A DNA stretch of 64,000 nt, taken from positions 62,001 through 126,000 of the forward strand of contig CAUDNY010000004.1 in NCBI GenBank assembly GCA_958450865.1, read 5' to 3'. Shown here one piece after another: positions 23,861-32,857 of this stretch. The DNA comes from an uncultured Collinsella sp. (GTDB lineage: Bacteria > Actinomycetota > Coriobacteriia > Coriobacteriales > Coriobacteriaceae). The translations under genes were made by a program, and so were the position numbers. The notes beneath the pieces are model-generated. The model did no database searches. It saw only the letters and a list, made by a program, of their open reading frames with translations, and was not told the origin of the DNA. Numbering within the stretch: position 1 is the first letter of the stretch; every line of letters begins with the position of its first letter.

Positions 23861-24754
23861 GTGCCCGTGGACAACATACAAGAGGAGTTTGGCGGCGAAC
23901 CCGTCGCGGCATTCTCGATGTCGCATCCGGCTGTGCCGGCCCTCTACATGGTGCTGACGCTGGGGCTCACCATGTTCTCGATGCAACCGGTGCTGATCGC
24001 GCTGTCGCTTGCGGGCGGGCTGGCGTATGGATTTGCGACGCGTGGGGCTGCCCGCACGCTGGGCGCACTCCGCTGGCAGCTGCCGGTGATTTTGATCGTT
24101 GCGGTGCTCAATCCGCTGTTTAGCGCCTCGGGTTCGACGGAGCTGTTCCGTATTGGCATGCGCGCGGTGTATCTGGAGAGCATGGTATACGGCCTGTGCA
24201 TGGGCGGGCTGTTCGTGGCGAGCGTGTTGTGGTTTGAGGCTGCGGCATCGATGCTCGAATACGACAAGGTGCTCGCGCTGCTGGGCAATGCCGCACCGGT
24301 GATTGCGCTCATGATCTCGATGTGCATGCGGCTTATCCCGCAGTTTTTGCGCCGCGGTCGTACGGTGTTGGCGGTGCAGGATGCGATTGATGTGCCGGGC
24401 CGCGCGCCGGCCGACCCCGTGCGCTCGCGCCTGCGGGCGTCGAGCGTGTTGATGGGCTGGGGCATGGAAGATTCGCTTGAGCGCGCGGATGCCATGCGCT
24501 CGCGCGGGTGGGGTGCTGCGTCGCGCCGTACGACGTATGCGCGGTATCGGCTGGCGCGCGGCGATGCTGCCGCGCTGGTTGGACTTGCGGTGTTTGGTGC
24601 CGCCGCGGTGGCGGTGGCATGGACCGCGACGACGCAGTATTCGTTTTATCCGCAGCTCTCGGTGCCGGCGCCGTGGCTGGGCTATGTCGTGTACGCTGCA
24701 TGGATGGTGCTGCCCTGCGTGTTGCATGCGATCGATGAGAAGAGGTTTGGCTGA
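23861..24754 (+). CDS. ECF transporter transmembrane component EcfT
   Basis: A 297-residue membrane protein with about five or six spans, of the EcfT/CbiQ family. It forms the scaffold of energy-coupling-factor importers and transmits ATP hydrolysis to the S protein. The two coupling-helix motifs with Ala-Arg-Gly are seen in altered form, with A-M-R-S-R-G-W (about 212-218) as the clearest. The GTG at 23861 follows AGGGGA five bases upstream; an ATG at 23696 would add 55 residues not resembling the family. The stop overlaps the ATPase start by one base, so the genes are coupled. Confidence 0.8.
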   Translation: MPVDNIQEEFGGEPVAAFSMSHPAVPALYMVLTLGLTMFSMQPVLIALSLAGGLAYGFATRGAARTLGALRWQLPVILIVAVLNPLFSASGSTELFRIGMRAVYLESMVYGLCMGGLFVASVLWFEAAASMLEYDKVLALLGNAAPVIALMISMCMRLIPQFLRRGRTVLAVQDAIDVPGRAPADPVRSRLRASSVLMGWGMEDSLERADAMRSRGWGAASRRTTYARYRLARGDAAALVGLAVFGAAAVAVAWTATTQYSFYPQLSVPAPWLGYVVYAAWMVLPCVLHAIDEKRFG

Positions 24755-26397
24755 TGGCTCGGTTGGATAGGGGCCCGGTGTCGGGTGCGGCGTGCGGCCC
24801 GGATATGCCGGCGATTGAGGCGCGGAGCCTGAGCTTTGCCTACCCCGGGGCTGATGCTGCGGTGCTCGAGGGGCTCGACTGGTCTGTTCCCCAAGGTGCA
24901 TTTGCGCTGCTTGTTGGCGGTACCGGATCGGGTAAGTCGACGCTGCTGTCGCTGCTCAAGCCCGAGATCGCTCCGGCGGGCGAGCGCACTGGCGATGCGC
25001 GCGTGCTGGGCGAGAACGTTGCCGACATGGACGTGCGCGCGTCTGCGGAGTGCGTGGGCTACGTGTTCCAGGATCCCGAGAACCAGATTGTGTGCGAGAC
25101 CGTGTGGCACGAGATGGCGTTTGGCCTAGAGAATCTGGGGGTGTCGCGCGACGAGATGCGCCGCCGTGTTGCCGAAACCAGCTATTTCTTTGGTCTGGAG
25201 GACTGGCTTCATCGCGATACCGATACGCTTTCGGGTGGCCGCAAGCAGCTGCTGTCGCTTGCCGCCGTCCTGGCGCTGCGTCCGCGTGTGCTGCTACTCG
25301 ACGAGCCCACGTCTCAGCTCGATCCCGTTGCCGAGAAGAATTTTCTGCACGCGCTGTTTCGTGTGAATCGCGAGCTGGGCTGCACGGTTGTTGTGGCTAC
25401 GCATCAACCGCGCCCAATGCTCGAGTATGCGACGTGCGCGTATCGGATTGAGGGCGGCCGCGTGCGCGAGGTGGCCGACATTGCCTCCTTGGGGCATCGC
25501 GAAGAGCTGTTTTCTGGCGAGGTGCCAGGGTGGGGTGGCTCGCGGCGTGCAAAAAACGGAATTTTCAGCATCGCTGGTGGCCGGCAGGGCTCTTTAGACC
25601 CGCACGCGGACGTTGCGGGTGCGAAAAAGGGACCAAAAACGGACAAATCGACTAAATTTGAGGCGCAAATCTTGCCGCAGGACGACTCGGGGGCGTCATC
25701 GCGCGCCGGTGGATGCAGAATACTCCCAAAAATGTACGCTGGCTCGGCCACCACCTTGACAGGAAGCTGGTTTCGCTACGATCGGGCGTCCGGCTGGGTG
25801 CTGCGCGGACTCGATGTGGCGTTTTCGACTGGCGCGGTGCATGCGATTGTGGGCGGAAACGGCTGCGGCAAGTCGACGATGCTCTCGGTGCTGGCCAAAA
25901 CGGTCAAGTTGCAGCGTGGTCGCATGGTGCGTGGGGCGGCATCGGCGGCGCTGCTGCCTCAGAATCCCAAGGCGTTGTTGGTTGCCGAGACGGTGCGCGA
26001 CGAGCTGATGGAATGGGCCTCGACCTGCGGATATGACGAGAACTTGGCGCGGGAGCGTGCGGCGAGCTTGGGGCTGTCGGGTCTGGATGGGCGCCATCCG
26101 TACGATCTTTCGGGCGGGCAGCGTCAACTGCTTGCATTGGCAAAACTGCTGCTAATCGGCCCCGAACTGCTATTGCTCGATGAGCCCACCAAGGGTTTGG
26201 ACCTGGCCAGCCGCCGCATCATCGCCCGCGCCCTGCGCGACCATGCGCAGGCTGGCGGCACCGTCGTCATGGCGACGCACGACCTGGACTTTGCCGAGCA
26301 GGTTGCCGATGACATTTCCATGATGTTTGATGGCGAGATCGCCTGCATGGAGCCGCCGACCGACTTCTTTGCCGACAACGTGTTTTATAGGGCGTGA
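24754..26397 (+). CDS. ECF transporter ATPase, two ABC domains fused (EcfA-A')
   Basis: A 547-residue protein with two ABC ATPase domains in one chain. Domain 1: Walker A G-G-T-G-S-G-K-S-T (55-63), Q-loop with Q-D-P-E-N-Q-I-V, signature L-S-G-G-R-K-Q, Walker B L-L-L-L-D-E-P-T. Domain 2: Walker A G-G-N-G-C-G-K-S-T (near 367), Q-N-P-K, L-S-G-G-Q-R-Q and L-L-L-L-D-E-P-T-K-G. Both look catalytically complete. The E-N-Q motif is typical of ECF ATPases. A linker of about 90 residues (about 255-340) is low in similarity and holds several Asp/Ser/Lys. The order T, A-A', S makes a complete importer of a vitamin, cobalamin precursor or metal. Confidence 0.92.
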   Translation: MARLDRGPVSGAACGPDMPAIEARSLSFAYPGADAAVLEGLDWSVPQGAFALLVGGTGSGKSTLLSLLKPEIAPAGERTGDARVLGENVADMDVRASAECVGYVFQDPENQIVCETVWHEMAFGLENLGVSRDEMRRRVAETSYFFGLEDWLHRDTDTLSGGRKQLLSLAAVLALRPRVLLLDEPTSQLDPVAEKNFLHALFRVNRELGCTVVVATHQPRPMLEYATCAYRIEGGRVREVADIASLGHREELFSGEVPGWGGSRRAKNGIFSIAGGRQGSLDPHADVAGAKKGPKTDKSTKFEAQILPQDDSGASSRAGGCRILPKMYAGSATTLTGSWFRYDRASGWVLRGLDVAFSTGAVHAIVGGNGCGKSTMLSVLAKTVKLQRGRMVRGAASAALLPQNPKALLVAETVRDELMEWASTCGYDENLARERAASLGLSGLDGRHPYDLSGGQRQLLALAKLLLIGPELLLLDEPTKGLDLASRRIIARALRDHAQAGGTVVMATHDLDFAEQVADDISMMFDGEIACMEPPTDFFADNVFYRA

Positions 26398-26401
26398 TGG
26401 G

Positions 26402-27115
26402 ATGGCGGATTATCGCATCGTGCGCCTACTCGCAAAACTGGAGATACCGCTGCTGCTGGCGGTGCCAGCCGTGATGGCTGCGGCGTTGCTGGCGGGCGTT
26501 GAACAGGCGGCACTTGCCATGCTTGTCGTGGTGGCGCTGGTGCTCGCGCTGTTCTTTGCGGGCTACGAGGCGTCGCGCCCGGGCTTACGCCAGATTATGC
26601 CAACGCTGGTTCTGGCGGCGTTGGCTGCGGCGGGGCGCATTCTGTTTGGCCCCATTCCCGACTTTAAACCGGTGAGCGCCATCGCCATTATCGCGGGGGC
26701 GACGCTTGGTTGCCGCAATGGTTTTATGGTTGGCGCGCTGGCGGCGCTGACCAGCAATTTCTTTTTTGGACAGGGCATGTGGACGCCGTGGCAGATGTAT
26801 GCCTGGGGGCTCGTGGGATACGTTGGCGGTGCGCTGGCGCATGCCGGCGCTTTTGATCGCGCCGATGGCACCGTGCGTATGCCGGCGCTGCTGACCTACG
26901 GCTTTGCTTCGGGTTTGCTGTACGGCGTTGTGATCAACGCCTACGACATTATCGGTTTTGTTCAACCGCTCACGTGGGCGGGTGCCATGGCGCGTCTTGC
27001 CACGGCGGTGCCGTTCGATATCACGCACGGCCTTGCGACCTGCGTGTTTTTGGTCGCCCTGTACAAGCCTTGGTGTCGCCGCATCAACCGAGTCGTCGTG
27101 AAGTACGGACTGTAG
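26402..27115 (+). CDS. ECF transporter S component (substrate not determined)
   Basis: A 237-residue integral membrane protein with about six spans that binds the substrate. The segments G-P-I-P-D-F-K-P, the G-A-L-A-A-L-T-S-N-F-F-F-G-Q-G region and W-T-P-W-Q-M resemble the CbrT-like S proteins linked to cobalamin-type uptake, but the family is broad and the substrate remains open. The ATG at 26402 lies five bases after the ATPase stop; it is read with the same operon. No cobalamin riboswitch was seen before the operon. Confidence 0.78.
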   Translation: MADYRIVRLLAKLEIPLLLAVPAVMAAALLAGVEQAALAMLVVVALVLALFFAGYEASRPGLRQIMPTLVLAALAAAGRILFGPIPDFKPVSAIAIIAGATLGCRNGFMVGALAALTSNFFFGQGMWTPWQMYAWGLVGYVGGALAHAGAFDRADGTVRMPALLTYGFASGLLYGVVINAYDIIGFVQPLTWAGAMARLATAVPFDITHGLATCVFLVALYKPWCRRINRVVVKYGL

Positions 27116-27157
27116 GGCTGGTTGCGCCGGGGCGGGAATCAATACTGCCGAAGTGCC

Positions 27158-27319
27158 ATTTTAAAACTATGCCGGTTTACGGGGCCAGATTGGCACAAGC
27201 AGACCATGCCGGCTATTTTTGAAATAGAGCAAGCCGTTTACCTGCGGTTTTATTATTTCGGAATTGCGTATGGTTGGGGGTTCGCGATTCAGCCCCGTAA
27301 ACCGGCATAGTTTTGAAAT
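27158..27319. repeat. Composite palindrome family B, copy 1
   Basis: Arms 27158-27185 and 27292-27319 (28 nt, one mismatch) contain ACTATGCCGGTTTAC. The region between holds CCGTTTACCTGCGGTTTT. A second copy, with the same outer ends, is at 60111-60264. Confidence 0.8.
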
Positions 27320-27428
27320 AGCCGGCTGATACGACGGGCATCGTGGCCCTCAGAGAGCCAAATTGATCCGTTTTCTTTCGCCTCCAGACGTTCCCAGGGA
27401 ATCAGCTGAACCCGCCCGCCACGGAATC

Positions 27429-27566
27429 GGCCTATCTACTACGTTTGGCCCGACACCCCCAAACACAACCGCGTTTTATGAAAAACCGCAGGCTTTCTAC
27501 CTGCGGTTTTCTTTTTGCGTTGTTCGCTGTGGTTGAGGGTAGTGGCTTAAACGTAGTAGATGGGCC
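27429..27566. repeat. Composite palindrome family A, copy 1, with inner hairpin
   Basis: Arms carrying CATCTACTACGTTT-type sequence at 27429-27446 and 27549-27566 (18 nt, one mismatch) enclose a strong inner hairpin of AAAACCGCAGG / CCTGCGGTTTT (27482-27510). A second copy is at 59871-60008. The inner CTACCTGCGGTTTT also occurs in family B. Confidence 0.8.
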
Positions 27567-27650
27567 AGTTTCGTGACAAGCGGGCCGCGTGGATGCCCTC
27601 GCGAGGTGAAAATGATCCCTTTTCCTCCGTCCCCAGGGGATTAGTTGGGG

Positions 27651-28469
27651 CTAGAGCTCTAGGGTGAGGGTGACGGGGCAGTGGTCACTGCCAAAGATGT
27701 CGCCGCGGATGCCGGTGTCGCGTACGTTGTCGGCGATTGCGTCGCTTACCAGGAAGTAGTCGATGCGCCAGCCGGCGTTGTTCTTGCGGGCATTAAAGCG
27801 GTAGCTCCACCAGCTGTAGACGCCCTCGACGTCGGGGTTTGCCGCGCGCCAGGTATCGGTAAACCCGGCGTTGAGCAGCTCGGTGAACTTGCCACGTTCC
27901 TCGTCCGAAAAGCCAGCGTTGCCGCGGTTGGACTTGGGGTTCTTAAGGTCGATCTCCTCATGCGCCACGTTAAAGTCGCCGCAAGTTACGACGGGCTTGC
28001 TGGACTCGCGTTCAAGCGCGCTCAAAAAGCCGCGATAGGCATCGTCCCAGGCCATGCGCACATCGATGCGCGCGAGCTCATTTTGGGCGTTGGGCGTATA
28101 GACGTCGACAAACCAGAACTTGTCGAACTCCAGCGCGCAGACGCGGCCCTCGGTCGCGGCTTGGGCAACGAGCTCGGCAGCCTCGCCTTCGCCGGCGTAG
28201 GGTAGCAGCGCGTCGGCGCGCAACACGCGTAGCGGTTCCTGGCGGCTAAAGACCGCAGTGCCCGAATAGCCTTTACGCTCGGCGTAGCTCCAGGTTTGGC
28301 GATAGCCGGGCAGGTCAATATCGACCTGGCCTTCTTGCAACTTGGTCTCTTGCAGCGCCAGGATATCGACGTCGAGTTCTTGCGCGATCTGGATAAAGCT
28401 CGGGTCCTTTTTGAGCACGGCGCGCAGGCCGTTGACGTTCCACGAGGCGAAAGTGTAAGTCTGAGGCAT
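27651..28469 (-). CDS. Exodeoxyribonuclease III / AP endonuclease
   Basis: A 272-residue Xth-family enzyme that cuts DNA at abasic sites and removes 3' blocks in base-excision repair. Motifs seen in order: W-N-V-N-G-L-R near residue 9, L-Q-E-T-K near 40 with the metal-binding Glu, the Y-T-P-N-A-Q segment, C-G-D-F-N-V-A-H, the W-S-Y-R region, W-R-I-D-Y, and G-S-D-H-C-P-V with the catalytic Asp-His. Length is normal. It stands alone and starts at the ATG after a GAAAGGA site. Confidence 0.95.
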   Translation of the reverse strand: MPQTYTFASWNVNGLRAVLKKDPSFIQIAQELDVDILALQETKLQEGQVDIDLPGYRQTWSYAERKGYSGTAVFSRQEPLRVLRADALLPYAGEGEAAELVAQAATEGRVCALEFDKFWFVDVYTPNAQNELARIDVRMAWDDAYRGFLSALERESSKPVVTCGDFNVAHEEIDLKNPKSNRGNAGFSDEERGKFTELLNAGFTDTWRAANPDVEGVYSWWSYRFNARKNNAGWRIDYFLVSDAIADNVRDTGIRGDIFGSDHCPVTLTLEL

Positions 28470-28604
28470 GGTGTCCTTTCGACGGGGTTGGCAGGCTTAA
28501 GATTAGCGCAACAGGGGCGGGGTGGGCTCCGCGCATGCTGACTTAAAGGTCGCATGCTGGGACATCGCTCGACGCCGCCCGATCAACAAGGACGGAGGGC
28601 TCAT

Positions 28605-29357
28605 ATGACGCAGGCAATATCGGATCCCAAGCAGGCCTCCGCCGCGCTGGCGGAGCTTTTTGATACCCACGAGCGCGTGGTGTTCTTTGGCGGCGCCGGT
28701 GTTTCCACGGCAAGCGGCATTCCCGATTTTCGCAGCGTTGACGGCCTGTATCACCAGCAGTTTGCCTATCCGCCCGAGACCATGCTGTCGCACAGCTTTT
28801 ACGAGACACATCCGGCGGAGTTCTTCGACTTTTACCGAACCAAGATGATCGCGCTTAACGCTAAGCCCAACCGCTGCCACACCAAGCTGGCCGAGCTGGA
28901 GCGAGCTGGCAAGCTCGATGCCGTGGTGACGCAAAACATCGACGGCTTGCATCAGATGGCGGGCTCGCAGCGCGTGTTTGAGTTGCACGGATCGGTCCAT
29001 CGCAACATTTGCCAGTCGTGCGGCGCGGTCTATAGCGCCGAGTGGATTTGCTCGCGCGAGCACGAGGACGCCGCGGGCGTGCCCGTGTGCCCCGCGTGCG
29101 GTGGCCGCATCAAGCCCGATGTGGTGCTCTACGAAGAGCCGCTCGACGAGCGTGTGTTGACCGGTGCCGTTGCCGCCATCGCCGCGGCCGATGCCCTCAT
29201 TGTGGGCGGGACCTCGCTCGTGGTGTATCCGGCGGCAGGCCTTACGCGTTACTTTACTGGCGATACGCTGGCCATTTGCAATTTGGCGCCTACCGATCAG
29301 GATGCAAATGCCGACCTGCTGATTTCTTGCGACATCGCGGCCGCGTTTGCGTTCTAG
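28605..29357 (+). CDS. NAD-dependent protein deacylase (sirtuin)
   Basis: A 250-residue Sir2-family enzyme that removes acyl groups from lysines using NAD+. Seen are G-A-G-V-S-T-A-S-G-I-P-D-F-R (NAD binding), T-Q-N-I-D-G-L-H with the catalytic region, H-G-S-V-H, and a zinc site of four cysteines in two pairs (C-Q-S-C near 136 and C-P-A-C near 162). The R-x-Y pair of desuccinylase-type sirtuins is not seen, so deacetylase is more likely. The ATG at 28605 follows GGAGGG; an upstream ATG at 28554 lacks a site. Confidence 0.94.
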   Translation: MTQAISDPKQASAALAELFDTHERVVFFGGAGVSTASGIPDFRSVDGLYHQQFAYPPETMLSHSFYETHPAEFFDFYRTKMIALNAKPNRCHTKLAELERAGKLDAVVTQNIDGLHQMAGSQRVFELHGSVHRNICQSCGAVYSAEWICSREHEDAAGVPVCPACGGRIKPDVVLYEEPLDERVLTGAVAAIAAADALIVGGTSLVVYPAAGLTRYFTGDTLAICNLAPTDQDANADLLISCDIAAAFAF

Positions 29358-29452
29358 CCCGTGTGCGCGGATACAATAGAAAGACTGAGTGCAAAGCGAC
29401 CCCGCCGCCAGCTCCCCAAGCTCGGCGGCGTGGGCATTTTAGGAGGATGTTC

Positions 29453-31183
29453 ATGGCGAACGACAGCAAGACATGGCGGTGCGGAAAGTATGAGCTCAGC
29501 TTTGACCGTCCGCGCATCATGGGCGTCCTCAACGTGACGCCCGATTCGTTTAGCGATGGCGGGGAGCACTTCGACCCGGATGCCGCCATCGAGTATGGCC
29601 TGGCGATGCTCGACGCCGGCGCCGACATCATCGACGTAGGCGGCGAGTCCACGCGCCCTGGCTTTACCCCGGTCAACCCCGACGAGGAGGCTCGCCGCGT
29701 GCTGCCCGTGGTGCGCGCGCTGGCCAAAGAGGGCGCCATCGTCTCGATCGATACGCGCCACGTGGCGGTTGCCAAGGCGGCCGTGCGCTGCGGCGCCTCG
29801 ATCGTCAACGACGTGACGGGCTTCACCGACCCCAAGATGGTCGAGTTTGTTAAGACGAGCACCTGCGGCGTCATCGTGATGCATGCCGGCGAGGTCGCCG
29901 CGCCCGCACGCACGCACGCAACGGTGCAGCTCGATACCTCGGCTGCGGCGTTTGTTGCCGAGAAGGCGCGCGAGGCGGCTGCTGAGGCCGCGCGTGAGGC
30001 TGAGAAGCCGGCTCGCCGCCGTCGCGGCAAGTTACTGGGCGAGCCTAAGCCGGAGGCCAAGCTTCCGGGCGGCGTGGTGCAGCCCTCGTTGCCGTTTGGC
30101 GATCCGGAGCCCGCGACCGAGCCTGCAAGCGAGCAGGAGACGCCGGCCGCCGAGCAGGCTGCTGCCGCCGAGACCGTCGCGCCCGCGCCCGAGGCCACCG
30201 AGGCCGCATCGGAGTCCAATGACCGCCTGGCCGCCATGATGCGCCGCAGCGCCCGCCGCGAGGAGGCCTACGTGCCCACCTCGCAGCTCCGCCGCTTCAC
30301 CCTGCCCGATTCGGCGCCCATCATGCGCCGCGTCATGGGCTTTCTGTCCGACCAGGCCCGCGCGCTCATCCACGCCGGCGTGTCGCGCGACCGCATCTGC
30401 ATCGATCCTGGCCCGGGCTTTGGTAAGTCGGCTAACGAGGACATCGTCATCCAGCGCGAGACTGCCAAGATGGCGTCACTGGGCTATCCGCTCATGTGCG
30501 CTGTATCGCGCAAGCGCTTTGTGGGCGCCGTCTCGGGCGTGACCGAGGCCGCCGAGCGCGATGCCGCTACGTTTGGCGTGTGCCTGGGCGCCATCCAGGC
30601 CGGCGCCAACATCGTGCGCGTGCACGACGCCGCGGGCTTTGCGCAGTTCCTGAACGGCTACTGGGCGGTTGCCAAGCCGCAGCCGCGCCGCGCGTTTGTG
30701 GCCGTGGGATCCAACTTGGGGCATCGCTGCGACAACATCCGCGCCGCACGCGACATGATCGCCGAGATTCCACTTACCTGCGTGTCCAACTCCTCCAAGA
30801 TCTACGAGAGCGAGCCGGCCTACGAGACGCGCCAGGACGCGTTTGCCAACGCCGTCATCGAGATCAAGACCGAGTTGGCGCCGCTGGTGCTGCTCGACGA
30901 GCTCATGAAGATCGAGGCCGAGCTGGGCCGCGACCGCTCCAAAAAGGCCAAGGCCAACGGTCCGCGCACCATCGACCTGGACCTGCTGTGGATGGACGGC
31001 GAGACCCACGGCGGCAAAAAGCTGCGCCTGCCGCATCCACTGATCGGCGAGCGCGACTTTGTGCTGGTGCCGCTTGAGGACCTGATGCACGACCCGGCGC
31101 GGTTCTTCCGCTACAACGGCGTCGAGGTCAAGGAGCCCGAGGATCGCGTGGGCCATATCGTGGGTGAATTGGGGCGTATGTAG
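29453..31183 (+). CDS. Dihydropteroate synthase / HPPK fusion (FolP-FolK) with a large insertion
   Basis: A 576-residue bifunctional folate enzyme. Residues about 20-405 form dihydropteroate synthase: M-G-V-L-N-V-T-P-D-S-F-S-D-G-G (23-37), D-V-G-G-E-S-T-R-P-G (61-70), D-P-G-P-G-F-G-K (318-325), S-R-K-R-F (352-356) and R-V-H-D (389-392). Residues about 413-576 form 6-hydroxymethyl-dihydropterin pyrophosphokinase: V-A-V-G-S-N-L-G (416-423), the Y-E-S-E-P-A-Y segment and G-P-R-T-I-D-L-D-L (503-511). Between about 145 and 285, just after V-I-V-M-H, sits a 140-residue Ala/Glu/Pro-rich stretch with no counterpart in ordinary DHPS. AGGAGG precedes the ATG. The next gene begins directly after the stop. 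Confidence 0.93.
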   Translation: MANDSKTWRCGKYELSFDRPRIMGVLNVTPDSFSDGGEHFDPDAAIEYGLAMLDAGADIIDVGGESTRPGFTPVNPDEEARRVLPVVRALAKEGAIVSIDTRHVAVAKAAVRCGASIVNDVTGFTDPKMVEFVKTSTCGVIVMHAGEVAAPARTHATVQLDTSAAAFVAEKAREAAAEAAREAEKPARRRRGKLLGEPKPEAKLPGGVVQPSLPFGDPEPATEPASEQETPAAEQAAAAETVAPAPEATEAASESNDRLAAMMRRSARREEAYVPTSQLRRFTLPDSAPIMRRVMGFLSDQARALIHAGVSRDRICIDPGPGFGKSANEDIVIQRETAKMASLGYPLMCAVSRKRFVGAVSGVTEAAERDAATFGVCLGAIQAGANIVRVHDAAGFAQFLNGYWAVAKPQPRRAFVAVGSNLGHRCDNIRAARDMIAEIPLTCVSNSSKIYESEPAYETRQDAFANAVIEIKTELAPLVLLDELMKIEAELGRDRSKKAKANGPRTIDLDLLWMDGETHGGKKLRLPHPLIGERDFVLVPLEDLMHDPARFFRYNGVEVKEPEDRVGHIVGELGRM

Positions 31184-31885
31184 ATGATCGAGATGAACGC
31201 TGTAGTCGCTGCCACTGAGCTCGACGCGGCGCGTGACGCGGGTCGCGAGGGCGTGTCCGCGGGCTGGTGCGCGTGGAGCGTGGGCGATGCTTCGCTGACG
31301 TTTTCGCTGGTCGTGCGTCCGGATGTGAACATGCATGCCTTCCACGGCCTGCCGTTTGTGGCCGCGATGGGCATGATGGACGCGCTCGTGGGCACGGCTT
31401 CGACGCCGGGGTTGGGCCTTGCCGGCAAGGTGGGCATTGAGTGGCCGAGCAATATCGTGTGCGGTGCGCCTGCGTTTGAGACGTCGCTCGCGCGTGTTGC
31501 CGTGAACGGCGGTGCCGGTGCTGCGGGCATGTTTGCCGCGGTGACGGTTGATATTGAACGTGCGGCGCTGGGCGAGCTTGGGGTGGATATGGCCGACGAG
31601 GTGCTGGTCGAGGCATTGGCCACCGCCGTGCTGACCCGCGTGGACACCTGGGCGGTTGCCGCCAACACACCACAGGGCGCTGCCGGCCCGCTGGCTCCGG
31701 TGCTGGGTGAGTACTTCGATATGGTGCCGCTGCTGGGTCGTCAGGTTGCGGCGGTGTCGCCCAACGGTTTGCCGCTTGCGGTCGGTGTGTTTGCGGGCCT
31801 GGACATCTGGGGCCGCGCGACCATCAAGACCGATGCCGGCGAGCAGGAGTTTCCGCCCGAGGCCGTACGGATTCGCGGACTGTAA
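31184..31885 (+). CDS. Biotin-protein-ligase-like protein lacking the usual catalytic loop
   Basis: A 233-residue protein resembling the catalytic and C-terminal domains of BirA-type ligases. The L-T-F-S-L-V-V-R-P segment, V-G-I-E-W-P-S-N-I (ligases have K-W-P-N-D), and the C-terminal L-G-R-Q-V then G-L-D-I-W-G-R region match the fold. The G-R-G-R biotinyl-AMP loop that should precede the first segment is absent, and K-W-P-N-D is altered, so normal biotin ligation is doubtful. The start codon follows the folP-folK stop with no gap, suggesting co-translation. It may be a diverged enzyme with another role. No biotin-carrier gene is nearby. Confidence 0.55.
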   Translation: MIEMNAVVAATELDAARDAGREGVSAGWCAWSVGDASLTFSLVVRPDVNMHAFHGLPFVAAMGMMDALVGTASTPGLGLAGKVGIEWPSNIVCGAPAFETSLARVAVNGGAGAAGMFAAVTVDIERAALGELGVDMADEVLVEALATAVLTRVDTWAVAANTPQGAAGPLAPVLGEYFDMVPLLGRQVAAVSPNGLPLAVGVFAGLDIWGRATIKTDAGEQEFPPEAVRIRGL

Positions 31886-31983
31886 CGCGAGGCGCCCGCG
31901 CTCAAAGATAACGATGACAACGAAGCCCTCTTTGGCCTGTGCCGGGGAGGGTTCCGCCTATCTGGGGAATGGGTTGCCAGCGC

Positions 31984-32026
31984 CCTATTCCTCAAAATTG
32001 AAAATTTTTCAGTTTTGAGGAATAGG
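31984..32026. terminator. Hairpin between the convergent biotin-ligase-like gene and coaX
   Basis: CCTATTCCTCAAAA (31984-31997) pairs with TTTTGAGGAATAGG (32013-32026) around an A/T-rich loop. It overlaps the last codons of coaX. It could serve both genes. Confidence 0.6.
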
Positions 32027-32857
32027 CTTGGCGAACGTTTGCGGGGCTGTGGCATCGGGCGTGCTCGACTTATGCCCCTGTTTTACCCCCAGCTTCTGCA
32101 TGCGGCGGTAGATTTCGCAGATGCCCTTGATGGTGAGTTGGCCGTCCACCATGTCGAAGGCATCGGTCGAATCGGCGACGATGCCGGCGAGACCGCCCGT
32201 GGCGATAACGGTGGCATCCTCGCGGCCCAGCTCGCGCTTCATGCGCGCGACCAGGCCCTCGGCCATGGCGGCAGCGCCCACCACGGCGCCGACCTTGATG
32301 CACTCTTCGGTGTCGCGACCGATGGCGTGCTCGGGCGCCTCGAGCGGCACGCTGGCGAGCTTGGCGGCACGGGCGGCAAGCGCGTCCATGGAGATGCGGA
32401 TGCCCGGCGCAATCGCCCCGCCAATGTAATAACCGTCCTCATCGATGACGTCGATATTGGTCGCGGTGCCAAAGTCCACCACGATTGCCGGCGCGCCGTA
32501 GAAAGTCTCGGCCGCAACGGCGTTGGCGACGCGGTCGGCGCCCACGGCCTGGGGGCGCGCCGCGCGCAGCTTGGTCACGGCGGCCGTCTGCGGCCCGATG
32601 ACGATGGCGTCTGCGGCAATGCGGTCGGCCACGGCGTGCCACTCGCGCGAGAGCTGCGGCACCACGCCCGCAAAGGCGATCGCGTCAACCGCATCGAGCG
32701 AGAGGCCGTACATCTTAAAGAAACCCATCAGGCGCACGTGGATCTCGTCGGCGGTATAGGAGCGGTCGGTGGGCATACGCCACGACTGCACCAGCTCGTC
32801 TCCGTCAAACAGGCCCATGGCCGTCTGCGTATTTCCCATATCGATAGCGAGCAGCAT
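32009..32857 (-). CDS. coaX: Type III pantothenate kinase
   Basis: A 282-residue CoaX, which phosphorylates pantothenate in the first step of CoA synthesis. The ASKHA-fold motifs are clear: A-I-D-M-G-N-T at the N-terminus (phosphate loop), G-A-D-R-V-A-N near residue 104, D-F-G-T-A-T-N near 123, G-G-A-I-A-P-G near 141, and A-T-G-G-L-A near 220. Length is slightly above the usual 255-260 because of a C-terminal tail. The ATG at 32857 is chosen because GGGAG precedes it and the conserved domain begins at once; an ATG seven codons earlier lacks a site. Confidence 0.94.
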   Translation of the reverse strand: MLLAIDMGNTQTAMGLFDGDELVQSWRMPTDRSYTADEIHVRLMGFFKMYGLSLDAVDAIAFAGVVPQLSREWHAVADRIAADAIVIGPQTAAVTKLRAARPQAVGADRVANAVAAETFYGAPAIVVDFGTATNIDVIDEDGYYIGGAIAPGIRISMDALAARAAKLASVPLEAPEHAIGRDTEECIKVGAVVGAAAMAEGLVARMKRELGREDATVIATGGLAGIVADSTDAFDMVDGQLTIKGICEIYRRMQKLGVKQGHKSSTPDATAPQTFAKPIPQN

